Source of the DNA: Chitinophaga silvisoli
GTDB lineage: Bacteria > Bacteroidota > Bacteroidia > Chitinophagales > Chitinophagaceae
Assembly: GCF_003412465.1 (NCBI RefSeq)
Contig: NZ_QTJV01000007.1
Location: forward strand, 186,001-250,000
Reading direction: 5' to 3'
Length of the DNA: 64,000 bases
A model generated the notes under the pieces. It saw nothing but the letters and a program-made list of their open reading frames with translations, was not told where the DNA came from and ran no database searches. The translations under genes were made by a program, and so were the position numbers. Below, piece after piece: positions 34,096-42,737 of this stretch (the first letter of the stretch is position 1; each line of letters opens with the position of its first letter).

Positions 34096-35304
34096 ATGTG
34101 GTCAATTCTCTTTGGCTGCTTTGCAGCTATACAGCTTTTACTGGCAGCATACCTGCTCCAACCAACTTTTCTTTTGCTCATTTATGGCATAAAGAAATTT
34201 TTTGGCTTCCTCTTTGCTAAGAAGAAAACCGATATCGAAGCACCAGGGAAAAATTATTCCTTTGCTGTGATTATTACAGCGCATAAGAATCTACAGTTGG
34301 TTCCACCCCTCGTAGATTCAGTACTCAGGCAAACTTACCGTCACTTCAAAGTATATGTGGTGGCGGATGGATGTGACCACGCAAACATCGGATACAATGA
34401 TGATCCACAGGTAAAAGTGCTCCTGCCTGAAGTACCTCTTAATGCAAAGATCCGTTCCATCGACTATGCCATCAATCACTTTGATGCTGCACACGATGTA
34501 ATGATTATCCTGGATGCGGACAACCTGCTGCACCCTGATTATCTGGAAGTGCTGAACAGGTATTTCAATAAAGGTTACCGCGCGGTACAGACCAATATGC
34601 TGGCTAAGAACAATGACAGCGTATATGCACAGCTGGATGCAGCCGGTAATTATTTCAGCAACTTCATTGACAGGCGTATGCGCATGGAAATGGGTTTATC
34701 GGCCAATATCTGGGGCTTGGGTATTGCGATCGAAACAGCTTTGTACAAGCAGGTGATCTATCGCAACTTCCTGGGTGGATTTGATAAGAAGATCCAGGCA
34801 GATATTGTGAAACTCATTCCACAGCTGGCTTATGCTGAAGATGCAAAAGTATACGATGAAAAGATAGATAGCGGCGATGCCCTGGAAACACAACGCACCA
34901 GGTGGATCAATGCCTACTTTAAATATTTTAAATACGGTTGGGATGTGTTCCTGACAGGACTGCGCCGTGGTAGTTTTAACCTCGTATTTTTCGGGTTCAA
35001 TTTACTGCGTCCGCCATTGTTCCTGCAGGTAGTCGCCGCAGCGTTCTTTGCCTTTGTGAATTACTGGATCTCGCCGGTGTGGATGCTGGGCTGGATAGCA
35101 GCGATGTTATTATTCCCATTGTCATTCTTCATCATCGTAGCGGTGATGAGCACAGACAGGAAAACCGTGGGCGCGCTATTTTACCTGCCCGTATTTTTCA
35201 TCAGGCAAGTCAAAGCATTCCTGCATATCGGCAGGGCGAATAAAGCTTTTTTACAGACACAAAATAATAAGGTCATCTATATTCAGGATCTCCTGAATCA
35301 ATAG
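34096..35304 (+). CDS. Membrane-associated family 2 glycosyltransferase
   Basis: About 402 residues from the ATG at 34096, which directly follows the methyltransferase stop. An N-terminal membrane segment (about 5-30) precedes a GT-A domain with FAVIITAHKNLQLVPPLVDS, VYVVADGCDHAN, MIILDADNLLHPDYLE (DAD metal site) and ALETQRTRWINAYFKYFKY. That last segment holds a QRTRW motif matching the QxxRW typical of processive synthases. Two or three hydrophobic segments end the protein. It could thus be a polymerising synthase or a lipid-linked transferase. It is the last gene of the rightward operon and is followed by a strong terminator. Confidence 0.86.
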   Translation: MWSILFGCFAAIQLLLAAYLLQPTFLLLIYGIKKFFGFLFAKKKTDIEAPGKNYSFAVIITAHKNLQLVPPLVDSVLRQTYRHFKVYVVADGCDHANIGYNDDPQVKVLLPEVPLNAKIRSIDYAINHFDAAHDVMIILDADNLLHPDYLEVLNRYFNKGYRAVQTNMLAKNNDSVYAQLDAAGNYFSNFIDRRMRMEMGLSANIWGLGIAIETALYKQVIYRNFLGGFDKKIQADIVKLIPQLAYAEDAKVYDEKIDSGDALETQRTRWINAYFKYFKYGWDVFLTGLRRGSFNLVFFGFNLLRPPLFLQVVAAAFFAFVNYWISPVWMLGWIAAMLLFPLSFFIIVAVMSTDRKTVGALFYLPVFFIRQVKAFLHIGRANKAFLQTQNNKVIYIQDLLNQ

Positions 35305-35367
35305 TTTCCCTCTCATACTAAAGGAAAACCTCGCGACGAAGCGGGGGAATATGCGAAAAATCAGCAG

Positions 35368-35399
35368 AAAGGGTGTATCATCATGATACGCCCTTTTTA
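35368..35399 (+). terminator. Terminator of the rightward EPS operon
   Basis: AAAGGGTGTATCA and TGATACGCCCTTT pair through 13 positions, with one G-T, around a TCA loop. A T5 tail follows. Confidence 0.88.
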
Positions 35400-35426
35400 C
35401 TTAAATTGCCTGTAAATTGAGAAACC

Positions 35427-36944
35427 ATGTCAGAAACAGTAGAAATCAGGCAATTGACCGCAGAAGATTACATAGATTTAAAAGAATCCATGTTGAGGGC
35501 TTACCCGGATATGGCTGGCAGTTACTGGCGGGAACCTACCCTGCGCCGACTTATAGAGGTGTTTCCCGAAGGGCAGATCGCTATTACTGTAAATGAAAAG
35601 GTAGTGGGCTGTGCATTATCTATCATCGTGGATTATGGCAAATTCGGAGATGAACATACCTACGAGCAGATCACCGGTTATTATACTTTTAATACGCATA
35701 ATCCCAAAGGGGATATCCTGTACGGTATTGAGGTGTTTGTACATCCCGATTTCAGGGGCAAACGACTGGCAAGACGATTGTACGATGCCCGTAAGAACCT
35801 TTGCGAGCGCCTCAATCTGCGCGGTATAGTAGCCGGCGGCCGTATTCCTAATTATGAAAAGTACGCAGATCAGCTCACTCCCCGCGAATATATTGAGAAA
35901 GTTAAGGATAAAGAGATCTATGATCCGACACTGACATTCCAGTTCTCCAACGATTTCCTGGTTAAAAAGATCCTCAAAAACTACCTGCCGAATGATGAGG
36001 CCAGCAAGGGATTTGCGACACTGCTCCAATGGTATAATATCTACTATGAAAAAGATGCAGATACGGTACGTTACAACAAGTCGACAGTGCGCATTGGCCT
36101 GGTGCAATGGCAGATGAGAGACTACGGCAGCCTGGATGGTTTCCTGCAGCAGGTAGAATATTACATTGATGCTGTCAGCGATTACGGATCTGATTTCGTA
36201 GTTTTCCCGGAACTGTTCAATGCGCCATTGATGGCAGAATTCAACCAGATGGATTCTGCACAGGCTATCAGGGGCGTAGCGAAATATACAGAGCAGATCA
36301 GGGATTGGTTCATCGGCAAGGCAGTAGCCTACAATGTAAACATCATAACGGGAAGTATGCCCGTACTTATAGAAGATGCACTGTATAATATTTCTTATCT
36401 CTGCCGCAGGGATGGTACCTTTGATCATTATATCAAGATTCATCCTACCCCGAGCGAAGTGTATGCATGGGGAATAAAAGGCGGGAATGAACTGAAGACT
36501 TTTGATACAGATTGTGGCAAAATCGGTATACAGATCTGCTACGATGTGGAATTCCCGGAGCCATCGCGTATACTGGCGGAAGAAGGCATGCAGATCCTGT
36601 TTGTACCTTTCCTCACTGATACACAGCACGCATTCAACAGGGTTCGTTTCTGTGCACAGGCACGTGCCATCGAAAACGAATGTTATGTAGCCATAGCGGG
36701 TTGTGTAGGCAACCTGCCGAAGGTAAATAATATGGACCTGCAGTATGCACAAAGTGCTGTATTAACACCATCTGATTTTGCATTCCCCGTTACAGGGGTA
36801 AAAGCTGATGCGACTACCAATACAGAAATGGTAGTGATTGCAGATGTAGACCTGGTATTGTTAAAGGAACTACATGCATTCGGTAGCGTACAAACAAAAA
36901 AGGATATACGAAAAGACCTTTACGAAGTAAAATGGAAAAAATAA
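35427..36944 (+). CDS. GNAT acetyltransferase fused to a nitrilase-family amidohydrolase
   Basis: 505 residues. The first ~170 form a GNAT N-acetyltransferase (acetyl-CoA site EVFVHPDFRGKRLARRLYD). From about 221 on there is a carbon-nitrogen hydrolase with the Glu-Lys-Cys triad: Glu in VFPELFN (near 261), Lys in YIKIHPTPSE (near 337) and Cys in IQICYDVEFPE (near 370). This bifunctional arrangement is known in several phyla; its substrate has not been assigned with certainty. Cytosolic. It is coupled by TAATG to a thiamine-binding-type protein. Nothing in the sequence ties it to the EPS genes next door. Confidence 0.9.
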   Translation: MSETVEIRQLTAEDYIDLKESMLRAYPDMAGSYWREPTLRRLIEVFPEGQIAITVNEKVVGCALSIIVDYGKFGDEHTYEQITGYYTFNTHNPKGDILYGIEVFVHPDFRGKRLARRLYDARKNLCERLNLRGIVAGGRIPNYEKYADQLTPREYIEKVKDKEIYDPTLTFQFSNDFLVKKILKNYLPNDEASKGFATLLQWYNIYYEKDADTVRYNKSTVRIGLVQWQMRDYGSLDGFLQQVEYYIDAVSDYGSDFVVFPELFNAPLMAEFNQMDSAQAIRGVAKYTEQIRDWFIGKAVAYNVNIITGSMPVLIEDALYNISYLCRRDGTFDHYIKIHPTPSEVYAWGIKGGNELKTFDTDCGKIGIQICYDVEFPEPSRILAEEGMQILFVPFLTDTQHAFNRVRFCAQARAIENECYVAIAGCVGNLPKVNNMDLQYAQSAVLTPSDFAFPVTGVKADATTNTEMVVIADVDLVLLKELHAFGSVQTKKDIRKDLYEVKWKK

Positions 36945-37237
36945 TGGAACACACGATTAACGTAGCTTTACAGATTTTGCCGACAGTAGCGCCTGAAAAG
37001 GTGTATGCAACAGTAGATGAGGCCATAGCTGTCATTCACAACTCAGGCCTCAAATACCGGGTATGTCCTTTTGAAACTGTGATAGAAGGGAAGTATGATG
37101 AAGTCATGGCAGTGGTACGACAGGCCCAGGAAGTATGCTTTAAAGCCGGTGCGTCGCAGCTCCTGTGCTACATCAAAATGCAGATTAAAAAAGATGCGGA
37201 TGTATACATCGATGACAAGATGGAAAAATATGACTAA
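36944..37237 (+). CDS. MTH1187-type thiamine-binding family protein
   Basis: 97 residues from the ATG sharing a base with the previous stop (an upstream start at 36932 would overlap). The pattern INVALQILPTVAPE, AVIHNSGLKYRVCPFETVIE and then GASQLLCYIKMQIKK matches the YqgV/MTH1187 thiamine-binding family, small cytosolic tetramers with a ferredoxin-like fold. Its position suggests a link to the GNAT-nitrilase fusion. Family confidence is good; ligand is inferred from the family only. Confidence 0.82.
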   Translation: MEHTINVALQILPTVAPEKVYATVDEAIAVIHNSGLKYRVCPFETVIEGKYDEVMAVVRQAQEVCFKAGASQLLCYIKMQIKKDADVYIDDKMEKYD

Positions 37238-37247
37238 GGTTTTTGGA

Positions 37248-37272
37248 AGCCTGCTGTTTAAAACAGCAGGCT
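37248..37272. terminator. Hairpin between convergent genes
   Basis: AGCCTGCTGTTT pairs exactly with AAACAGCAGGCT around a single A. There is no long T run on either side. It lies between the ends of two convergent genes and so probably ends both transcripts. Confidence 0.6.
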
Positions 37273-37279
37273 CCGGATT

Positions 37280-38476
37280 TTAACCAAACACGAGGTAGGA
37301 GATCCCCAGTGTAAAGAAGATATTAAACACCTGGGCAATGATAAATGCCATTGCCGGCCGGCCTCTTTCCATACTAAAAATGTCAGTGAACTTTGTTTCC
37401 AGTCCTATGCAGGTAAAGGCCAGTGCAAACCAGTAAGTTTGTATTTCCTTGATGCTTCCTTTGATGCTGGTCACAAACTCAGGACTCAGCGCAAATGAAA
37501 AGAAGTGGGAAGCAATAATAAACCCTAATACAAACTTAGGAAACCGCTCCCAGATTGTTTTCGGTGTAGGCTTTTCATAATTAGCCTCTTTTTTGGAATA
37601 AGACCAGTATAAAGAGATAAAGAAAGCAGCTAATCCCAATAATACATTCTGTGAGAACTTCACCAGTGTTGCATATTTCAGCGCTTCTTCGCCCAGCGTC
37701 GTTCCTGCTGCCACCACTGCACCGGAAGTATCTATAGTACCTCCCAGCCATGCACCTGCAACTGCCGGAGACATCCCTGCCCACTTTGCGATGTAAGGCA
37801 TGAACAGCATCATGGGAATCGCCACGATCAATACCAGTGAAATGACATGCGAGAGTTTCTTATTATCCCCTTCTATAGCGCCCGCGGTAGCAATAGCCGC
37901 AGATACCCCACAGATGGAAACGGCACTTGAGATCATCATCCTGAATTCATCGTCCAGTCCTAATTTCTTACACAACCAGAAGCTGAAATACCATACGGTA
38001 AAGACCACCGCTACAGATTGAATAATACCGAGTGCACCAGCCTTGACGATATCCTGGAACAAGACGGTTGAACCTAAGAGCACCAGGCCAATTTTGATAT
38101 AGAGTTCTGTCTGGATAGCAGGTTTTAACCAGGCGGGTACACCAATCGTATTGCTGATGAGCAGCCCGATTATAAGACTGAAAAGTACTACTTCGATACC
38201 ATATGCTTTCATGACGGAAGTATTCGCTGCAATCTGTGCGACCAGGGTAATTAAGACCACCACCAGTAAAGCGGGCAACAGTTTTAAATAATCTGCCGTA
38301 CTGCGGCTCAGTACTTTTGCAATGAACAGGCTGACAGCTACCCAGATAAAACCCGAAACTGTTTTGGTAAGAACATCTGTTCCATAGAAGGGTTTGAGAC
38401 CAGTAGTAATAACAGCAATTGTCAGGAACGCAATAATGACGGCGATCCAGTCTTCGTGGATTTTCTTAGTAAGCAT
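37280..38476 (-). CDS. YeiH/UPF0324-family putative sulfate exporter
   Basis: 398 residues with about ten membrane segments, including repeated TM pairs. Key segments are LFSLIIGLLISNTIGVPAW, MMISSAVSICGVSAAIATAG and the later GAWLGGTIDTSGAVVAAG, all characteristic of the YeiH family. That family is proposed to export sulfate or related ions across the inner membrane. Transport substrate is by homology only. The start ATG is at 38476; the next gene upstream ends at 38527, so both may share a transcript. Confidence 0.85.
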   Translation of the reverse strand: MLTKKIHEDWIAVIIAFLTIAVITTGLKPFYGTDVLTKTVSGFIWVAVSLFIAKVLSRSTADYLKLLPALLVVVLITLVAQIAANTSVMKAYGIEVVLFSLIIGLLISNTIGVPAWLKPAIQTELYIKIGLVLLGSTVLFQDIVKAGALGIIQSVAVVFTVWYFSFWLCKKLGLDDEFRMMISSAVSICGVSAAIATAGAIEGDNKKLSHVISLVLIVAIPMMLFMPYIAKWAGMSPAVAGAWLGGTIDTSGAVVAAGTTLGEEALKYATLVKFSQNVLLGLAAFFISLYWSYSKKEANYEKPTPKTIWERFPKFVLGFIIASHFFSFALSPEFVTSIKGSIKEIQTYWFALAFTCIGLETKFTDIFSMERGRPAMAFIIAQVFNIFFTLGISYLVFG

Positions 38477-38526
38477 GCATAAGGTTTTTTCGTAAGTGGT
38501 GGTGCCGGTAAGATAATAAATAAGGT

Positions 38527-39765
38527 TTATTTATGCCAGAAGAAAATATAACCGACAATGATAGCGCCTATGAGGCCTACCACATCCGCAATCAGCCCAC
38601 AGGTAAGGGCGTACCTGGTATTCTTGATATTTACAGATCCGAAGTATACGGCTAAGATATAAAAGGTAGTTTCTGTAGAGCCCTGGATGACGCTGGCCAG
38701 TTTACCCTGGAAAGAATCGACACCATAGTGCACAATCGTGTCTACCATGAGGCCCCGTGCCGCGCCCCCGCTGAAGGTCTTCATGATACCAACAGGCAGA
38801 ACCGGTACGAAGTCAGTATTCAGTCCCAGCCAGGATACCACGGCACCAATACCGCCGGTTACATAGTCCAGGCAACCGGTACTGCGGAAGGCGCTGATAC
38901 CAACCAGCATGGCAACCAAATAAGGAATGATCATTACGGAAGTCTGGAAACCTTCTTTAGCCCCTTCAATAAACACATCGTAGACATTCACTTTTTTGAT
39001 CAGTCCCAGGGTAAGGAAGGATACGATGATAGAAAAGATCACCAGGCCGCCTGTCAAGGCTGTATAAGTTGCTAATTTTTCAGCAGGCAGGTTATGCATG
39101 GCGTAATACAGTACGGCCAGCAGTGCACCGAAAATGCCCAGGAAGATCAATACCGGCAATTTGAAGAGGTTCAACCGCTGGTAGATGGCAACGGCAATCA
39201 TACCCGATATAAAAGAAATGAGTGTACCTATGAGGGTCGGAATAAAGATATCGGCCGGGTTGGCGGCATGCTGGGCCAGGCGTATAGCGATCACCGATGT
39301 GGGAATGAGGGTGATGCCCGCGGTATTCAATACCAGGAACATAATCTGGGCATCGCTGGCGGTATCTTCCTTTTTATTGATCTCCTGCAGCTGCTTCATG
39401 GCTTTCAGGCCCAGGGGAGTGGCGGCATTGTCCAGTCCGAGTGCATTGGCACTGAAGTTCATGAGCATAGACCCCATGGCCGGGTTGCCCTTTGGAATGG
39501 ACGGAAACAGTTTGGAAAAGAAAGGAGTTACTGCTTTGGCAAAGACTTCAATCATCCCCGCTTTTTCTCCTACTTTCATCATTCCCAGCCAGAAGGTCAT
39601 GATTCCGGCCAGGCCCAGGGAGATCTCCGCCCCGGTTTTGGCGCTGTCGAACATGCCAGTCATTACGGTAGAGAACACAGCGGTATCTCCCAAAACGATC
39701 AGTTTTAAGAGTGCCACGACGAAAGAAATCAGGAAAAAAGCCAGCCAAACGTAGTTTAAAGCCAT
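38527..39765 (-). CDS. Nucleoside-recognition (SpmA/SpmB-like) membrane protein
   Basis: About 412 residues from the ATG at 39765. A longer frame (to 39894) adds a Cys-rich lead without coding character. Two Gate domains in tandem are visible: LGLAGIMTFWLGMMKVGEKAG with NALGLDNAATPLGLKAMKQL (SpmA half), and later GAKEGFQTSVMIIPYLVAMLVG with VLPVGIMKTFSGGAARGL and STETTFYILAVYFG (SpmB half). Bacillus keeps SpmA and SpmB apart; the fused form is usual in Bacteroidota, which do not sporulate. The transported compound is unknown. Confidence 0.85.
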   Translation of the reverse strand: MALNYVWLAFFLISFVVALLKLIVLGDTAVFSTVMTGMFDSAKTGAEISLGLAGIMTFWLGMMKVGEKAGMIEVFAKAVTPFFSKLFPSIPKGNPAMGSMLMNFSANALGLDNAATPLGLKAMKQLQEINKKEDTASDAQIMFLVLNTAGITLIPTSVIAIRLAQHAANPADIFIPTLIGTLISFISGMIAVAIYQRLNLFKLPVLIFLGIFGALLAVLYYAMHNLPAEKLATYTALTGGLVIFSIIVSFLTLGLIKKVNVYDVFIEGAKEGFQTSVMIIPYLVAMLVGISAFRSTGCLDYVTGGIGAVVSWLGLNTDFVPVLPVGIMKTFSGGAARGLMVDTIVHYGVDSFQGKLASVIQGSTETTFYILAVYFGSVNIKNTRYALTCGLIADVVGLIGAIIVGYIFFWHK

Positions 39766-39934
39766 GAATTTAGATTGGTTATATAAGTAATCCGGTAAAT
39801 GTAATAAATTTTTCAGCCGGCTGCAAGCCAGCACCTTTTGTGGGGTAAAACAACATTTAGATACATGAGCGCAAAAAATGCAGGATGCGATCAAACCTTT
39901 TTCCCGGCCAGAAGCGGCCGGACGGCAAAACTTA

Positions 39935-39963
39935 TTGATTAAGTTAAAAAAGTACTATCTTCG
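39935..39963 (+). promoter_or_regulatory. Promoter of ychF
   Basis: TTG at 39935-39937, an 18-base spacer and TATCTTCG at 39956-39963 form a good Bacteroidota promoter, 17 bases before the ychF ATG. Confidence 0.6.
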
Positions 39964-39980
39964 CGCAAATTTTTTAAAAA

Positions 39981-41084
39981 ATGGCGTTACAAGCAGGAAT
40001 TGTTGGATTACCGAATGTGGGAAAATCGACATTGTTTAATGCGGTGAGCAACAGCGCAAAGGCGCAGGCTAGCAACTACCGTTTTTGTACTATTGAACCT
40101 AACGTAGGCCTGGTGGATGTACCGGATGTGAGGCTGAGCAAGCTGGCTGAACTGGTAAATCCAAACAGGATCGTTCCAACTACTATCGAATTCGTAGACA
40201 TCGCCGGCCTGGTAAAAGGTGCCAGTAAAGGTGAAGGTCTGGGAAACAAGTTCCTCGCCAATATCCGTGAGGTAGACGCTATTGTACACGTAATTCGTTG
40301 CTTCGAAGATGACAACATCCTCCGTGAAGAAGGTGCGATCAATCCTATCAGCGACAAGGAAATCATCGATACCGAGCTGCAGCTGAAAGACCTGGAGAGC
40401 GTGGAAAAGAAGATCGCCCGTACTGAGAAGATGGCGAAAACCGGTGGTGATCCGAAAGCAAAGAAAGAATTTGAAATTCTGAAACAATGCCAGGAACACC
40501 TGGAAAAAGGTAAAAATATCCGTGAACTGGGACTGAGCAAGGAAGACCGTACTGCCATTGCAGACCTGTTCCTGCTGACAGAAAAACCAGTACTGTATGT
40601 AGCTAACGTAGACGAGGCCAGCATGCACACCGGTAATAAATATTCACAGGCGTTGCAGGAAGGTGTAAAGGCAGAAGGCGCGCAGGTGATCGTGATGAAT
40701 AATACTATTGAAGCACAGATCTCTGAAATGGAAGATCCGGCTGACAAGGAACTGTTCCTCTCCGAATATAACCTCACTGAACCAGGCCTGAACCGCCTAA
40801 TTCGTTCTGCTTACAACCTGCTGGAACTGATCACCTACTTTACAGCGGGTGTACAGGAAGTAAGGGCCTGGACCATCCATAAAGGCTGGAAAGCGCCGCA
40901 GGCAGCAAGTGTAATCCATACGGATTTCGAAAAAGGCTTTATCAAGGCGGAGGTGATAGCTTATGATGATTTTGTGAAGTATGGCTCTGAGAGTGCTGCG
41001 AGAGATAATGGCCGCCTGAGAATAGAAGGTAAAGAATATATAGTGGCGGATGGCGACGTTATGCACTTCCGTTTTAACGTATAA
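39981..41084 (+). CDS. ychF: Redox-regulated ATPase YchF (OLA1 family)
   Basis: 367 residues, typical length. P-loop GLPNVGKSTLFNAVS starts at about residue 9. DIAGLVKGASKGEGLGNKFL is the G3/hydrophobic-catalytic region, and NVDEAS replaces the NKxD of GTPases, as in ATP-preferring YchF. A central coiled-coil/helical region (about 130-170) and a C-terminal TGS domain (about 280-367, ending MHFRFNV) complete it. It binds ribosomes and ATP and has been linked to oxidative-stress control. It is monocistronic with a hairpin after it. Confidence 0.97.
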   Translation: MALQAGIVGLPNVGKSTLFNAVSNSAKAQASNYRFCTIEPNVGLVDVPDVRLSKLAELVNPNRIVPTTIEFVDIAGLVKGASKGEGLGNKFLANIREVDAIVHVIRCFEDDNILREEGAINPISDKEIIDTELQLKDLESVEKKIARTEKMAKTGGDPKAKKEFEILKQCQEHLEKGKNIRELGLSKEDRTAIADLFLLTEKPVLYVANVDEASMHTGNKYSQALQEGVKAEGAQVIVMNNTIEAQISEMEDPADKELFLSEYNLTEPGLNRLIRSAYNLLELITYFTAGVQEVRAWTIHKGWKAPQAASVIHTDFEKGFIKAEVIAYDDFVKYGSESAARDNGRLRIEGKEYIVADGDVMHFRFNV

Positions 41085-41128
41085 AAGATGCTTCACGGCT
41101 GTAATGGCCGATGAGGGTTACAACAAAA

Positions 41129-41159
41129 GATGCCCTGGGCCGGTTGGTCCCAGGGCATC
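41129..41159 (+). terminator. Hairpin after ychF
   Basis: GATGCCCTGGG pairs exactly with CCCAGGGCATC around a nine-base loop. A second small hairpin (AAGGG...CCCTT) follows near 41168-41184. The T tail is weak. Confidence 0.6.
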
Positions 41160-41225
41160 GCCTATTTAAAGGGGGCTGCTCCCTTAGTATTTAAAATTTT
41201 TAAGCTTCGTTAAGCTTTCTCTTTT

Positions 41226-41233
41226 TATATTTG
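41226..41233 (+). promoter_or_regulatory. -7 box of the sulfatase gene (TATATTTG)
   Basis: A perfect TAnnTTTG, 26 bases before the ATG. An AAGCTT-CGTT-AAGCTT inverted repeat (41202-41217) lies where the -33 box should be, so a regulator may bind there. No classical TTG was found. Confidence 0.5.
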
Positions 41234-41259
41234 TCTACTTAATCAGTAGACTATTCAAT

Positions 41260-42699
41260 ATGAAAAGAACATTTCTTCTACCTCTTATACTGGGAGCTGC
41301 TGTCTTAAGCAGCTTTACAGGCCCCAAACCGGCTGCAAAACGTCCGCCAAATGTGATCGTCATCCTTGCAGACGATTTAGGTTATAGCGATTTACAAGCC
41401 TATGGCAATGCCAAAGTACGCACGCCCAACATTGATGGTTTAGGTAAGAGTGGTATACGTTTTACCACCGCTTATTCCGCTGCGCCGATCTGTTCCCCCT
41501 CCCGTGCGGGATTGATCACTGGCCGGAGCCAGGTACGATTCGGCTATGAATTCATGCCCGAAACCAGCGGTGCTACCCAAAATGGATTGCCTGCTTCTGA
41601 AATCACCCTGGCGCAATTACTGCACGACAAGGGTTACGCTACCGGTATCGTCGGAAAATGGCACCTGGGTACTGGCGATGGCTTCTATCCGGATCAGAAA
41701 GGATTTGATTACAGCTATTATTTCCAGGCTGGTTTATCGCCTTATACAGAGGGGGAACTGGATACCAGCAAATATGTGGGCATCCGTGCACCCTGGGCGC
41801 TGACTGATAAAATTGCCTGGACACCCCGCAAAGGAGCTACTTCCATCCGCGAAGGGCGGGAGGTGGTCAAAGATACCTCTTACCTGACCTTCTCACTTGC
41901 CAATAAAGCGACACAGTTCATCCGGCAGCACAAAGACGGACCTTTCTTCCTGTACCTCACCTTCAATGCTCCGCATGATCCTTTCCAGGTACCTAAGGCT
42001 TACTATAACAAAGTAAGCACTGAAAAAGATTCCCTGAAACGTATTTACTACGGGATGATCGAAGCCCTGGATGATGCTGTAGGACAAGTCTTGCAACAGG
42101 TAAAGGCCGCAGGTCTGGAAGACAATACTATCATTTTCTTCACCAGTGATAATGGTGGTGCCAGCTATACCCGTGCCACAGATAATTATCCTTTGCGTGG
42201 TGGGAAATGTACTCATTTCGAAGGTGGTTTATCCGTGCCATTTTATGTGCGCTATCCGGGCCATATTGCCAGCGGCGTGACTTCCGCACAGGAGATCTCT
42301 TCCCTGGATATTTTTGCGACTGCTGCGGCTTTGTCCAATGCTACCCTGCCTGCAGACAGGACTTATGATGGTGTGAACCTGTTACCTTATTTACAGAAAG
42401 GAACTTTGACTAAACACCCACATGAGAAGTTTTATTGGAGAAGTGGATTTTCAAAAGCATATCGCAGTGGCAACTGGAAATTAGTAATAAATGAGCATGA
42501 CAAAAAAGAATGGTTATTTGACCTGGGTAAGGACAGGGAGGAGAAAAATGACTTGTCAGCATCACATCCGAAGGAGTTGCAGCAATTGAAAGACGAGTTG
42601 AAGAAATATGAGGAGACCCAGTTGCATCGTCCTTTGTGGGAGAGCCGGTATAATACGACAGTAGAAGAAAGAGGAGAGGAATATACATTCCCGATATAA
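41260..42699 (+). CDS. Secreted sulfatase (arylsulfatase type)
   Basis: 479 residues with an N-terminal signal peptide (about 1-18). The sulfatase core is clear: PNVIVILADDLGYSDLQAYG (two metal-binding Asp), CSPSR at about 78 in which Cys78 would be turned into formylglycine, GKWHLG, HDPFQVP and FTSDNGG. It would hydrolyse sulfate esters of glycans or aryl compounds in the periplasm. The Cys-type CxPSR needs a maturase (aerobic FGE or anSME), not seen in this window. It is monocistronic with its own promoter and terminator. The nearby YeiH-type exporter might handle released sulfate, but that is only proximity. Confidence 0.93.
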   Translation: MKRTFLLPLILGAAVLSSFTGPKPAAKRPPNVIVILADDLGYSDLQAYGNAKVRTPNIDGLGKSGIRFTTAYSAAPICSPSRAGLITGRSQVRFGYEFMPETSGATQNGLPASEITLAQLLHDKGYATGIVGKWHLGTGDGFYPDQKGFDYSYYFQAGLSPYTEGELDTSKYVGIRAPWALTDKIAWTPRKGATSIREGREVVKDTSYLTFSLANKATQFIRQHKDGPFFLYLTFNAPHDPFQVPKAYYNKVSTEKDSLKRIYYGMIEALDDAVGQVLQQVKAAGLEDNTIIFFTSDNGGASYTRATDNYPLRGGKCTHFEGGLSVPFYVRYPGHIASGVTSAQEISSLDIFATAAALSNATLPADRTYDGVNLLPYLQKGTLTKHPHEKFYWRSGFSKAYRSGNWKLVINEHDKKEWLFDLGKDREEKNDLSASHPKELQQLKDELKKYEETQLHRPLWESRYNTTVEERGEEYTFPI

Positions 42700-42700
42700 A

Positions 42701-42735
42701 GAAAGGCGCGGTTGATGCCGCGCCTTCTTTTATTT
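42701..42735. terminator. Terminator after the sulfatase, shared with the TonB receptor
   Basis: AAGGCGCGG pairs with CCGCGCCTT around TTGATG, with a T-rich tail on the plus strand. It lies between convergent genes. Confidence 0.78.
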
Positions 42736-42737
42736 AT

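Noticed and set aside
3291..35304. EPS locus as a recently acquired genomic island
   Set aside because: I see no integrase, transposase, flanking tRNA or direct repeats, and base use looks like that of the neighbours; transfer cannot be supported from this window.
35616..36752. Long 378-codon open frame antisense to the GNAT-nitrilase gene
   Set aside because: It lies wholly opposite a gene with clear catalytic motifs; its translation is Cys- and Ile-rich without domain features. A shadow of codon use.
39766..39894. N-terminal extension of the SpmAB-like protein
   Set aside because: Cys-rich and unrelated to the family start; the ATG at 39765 matches the beginning of the first membrane segment.
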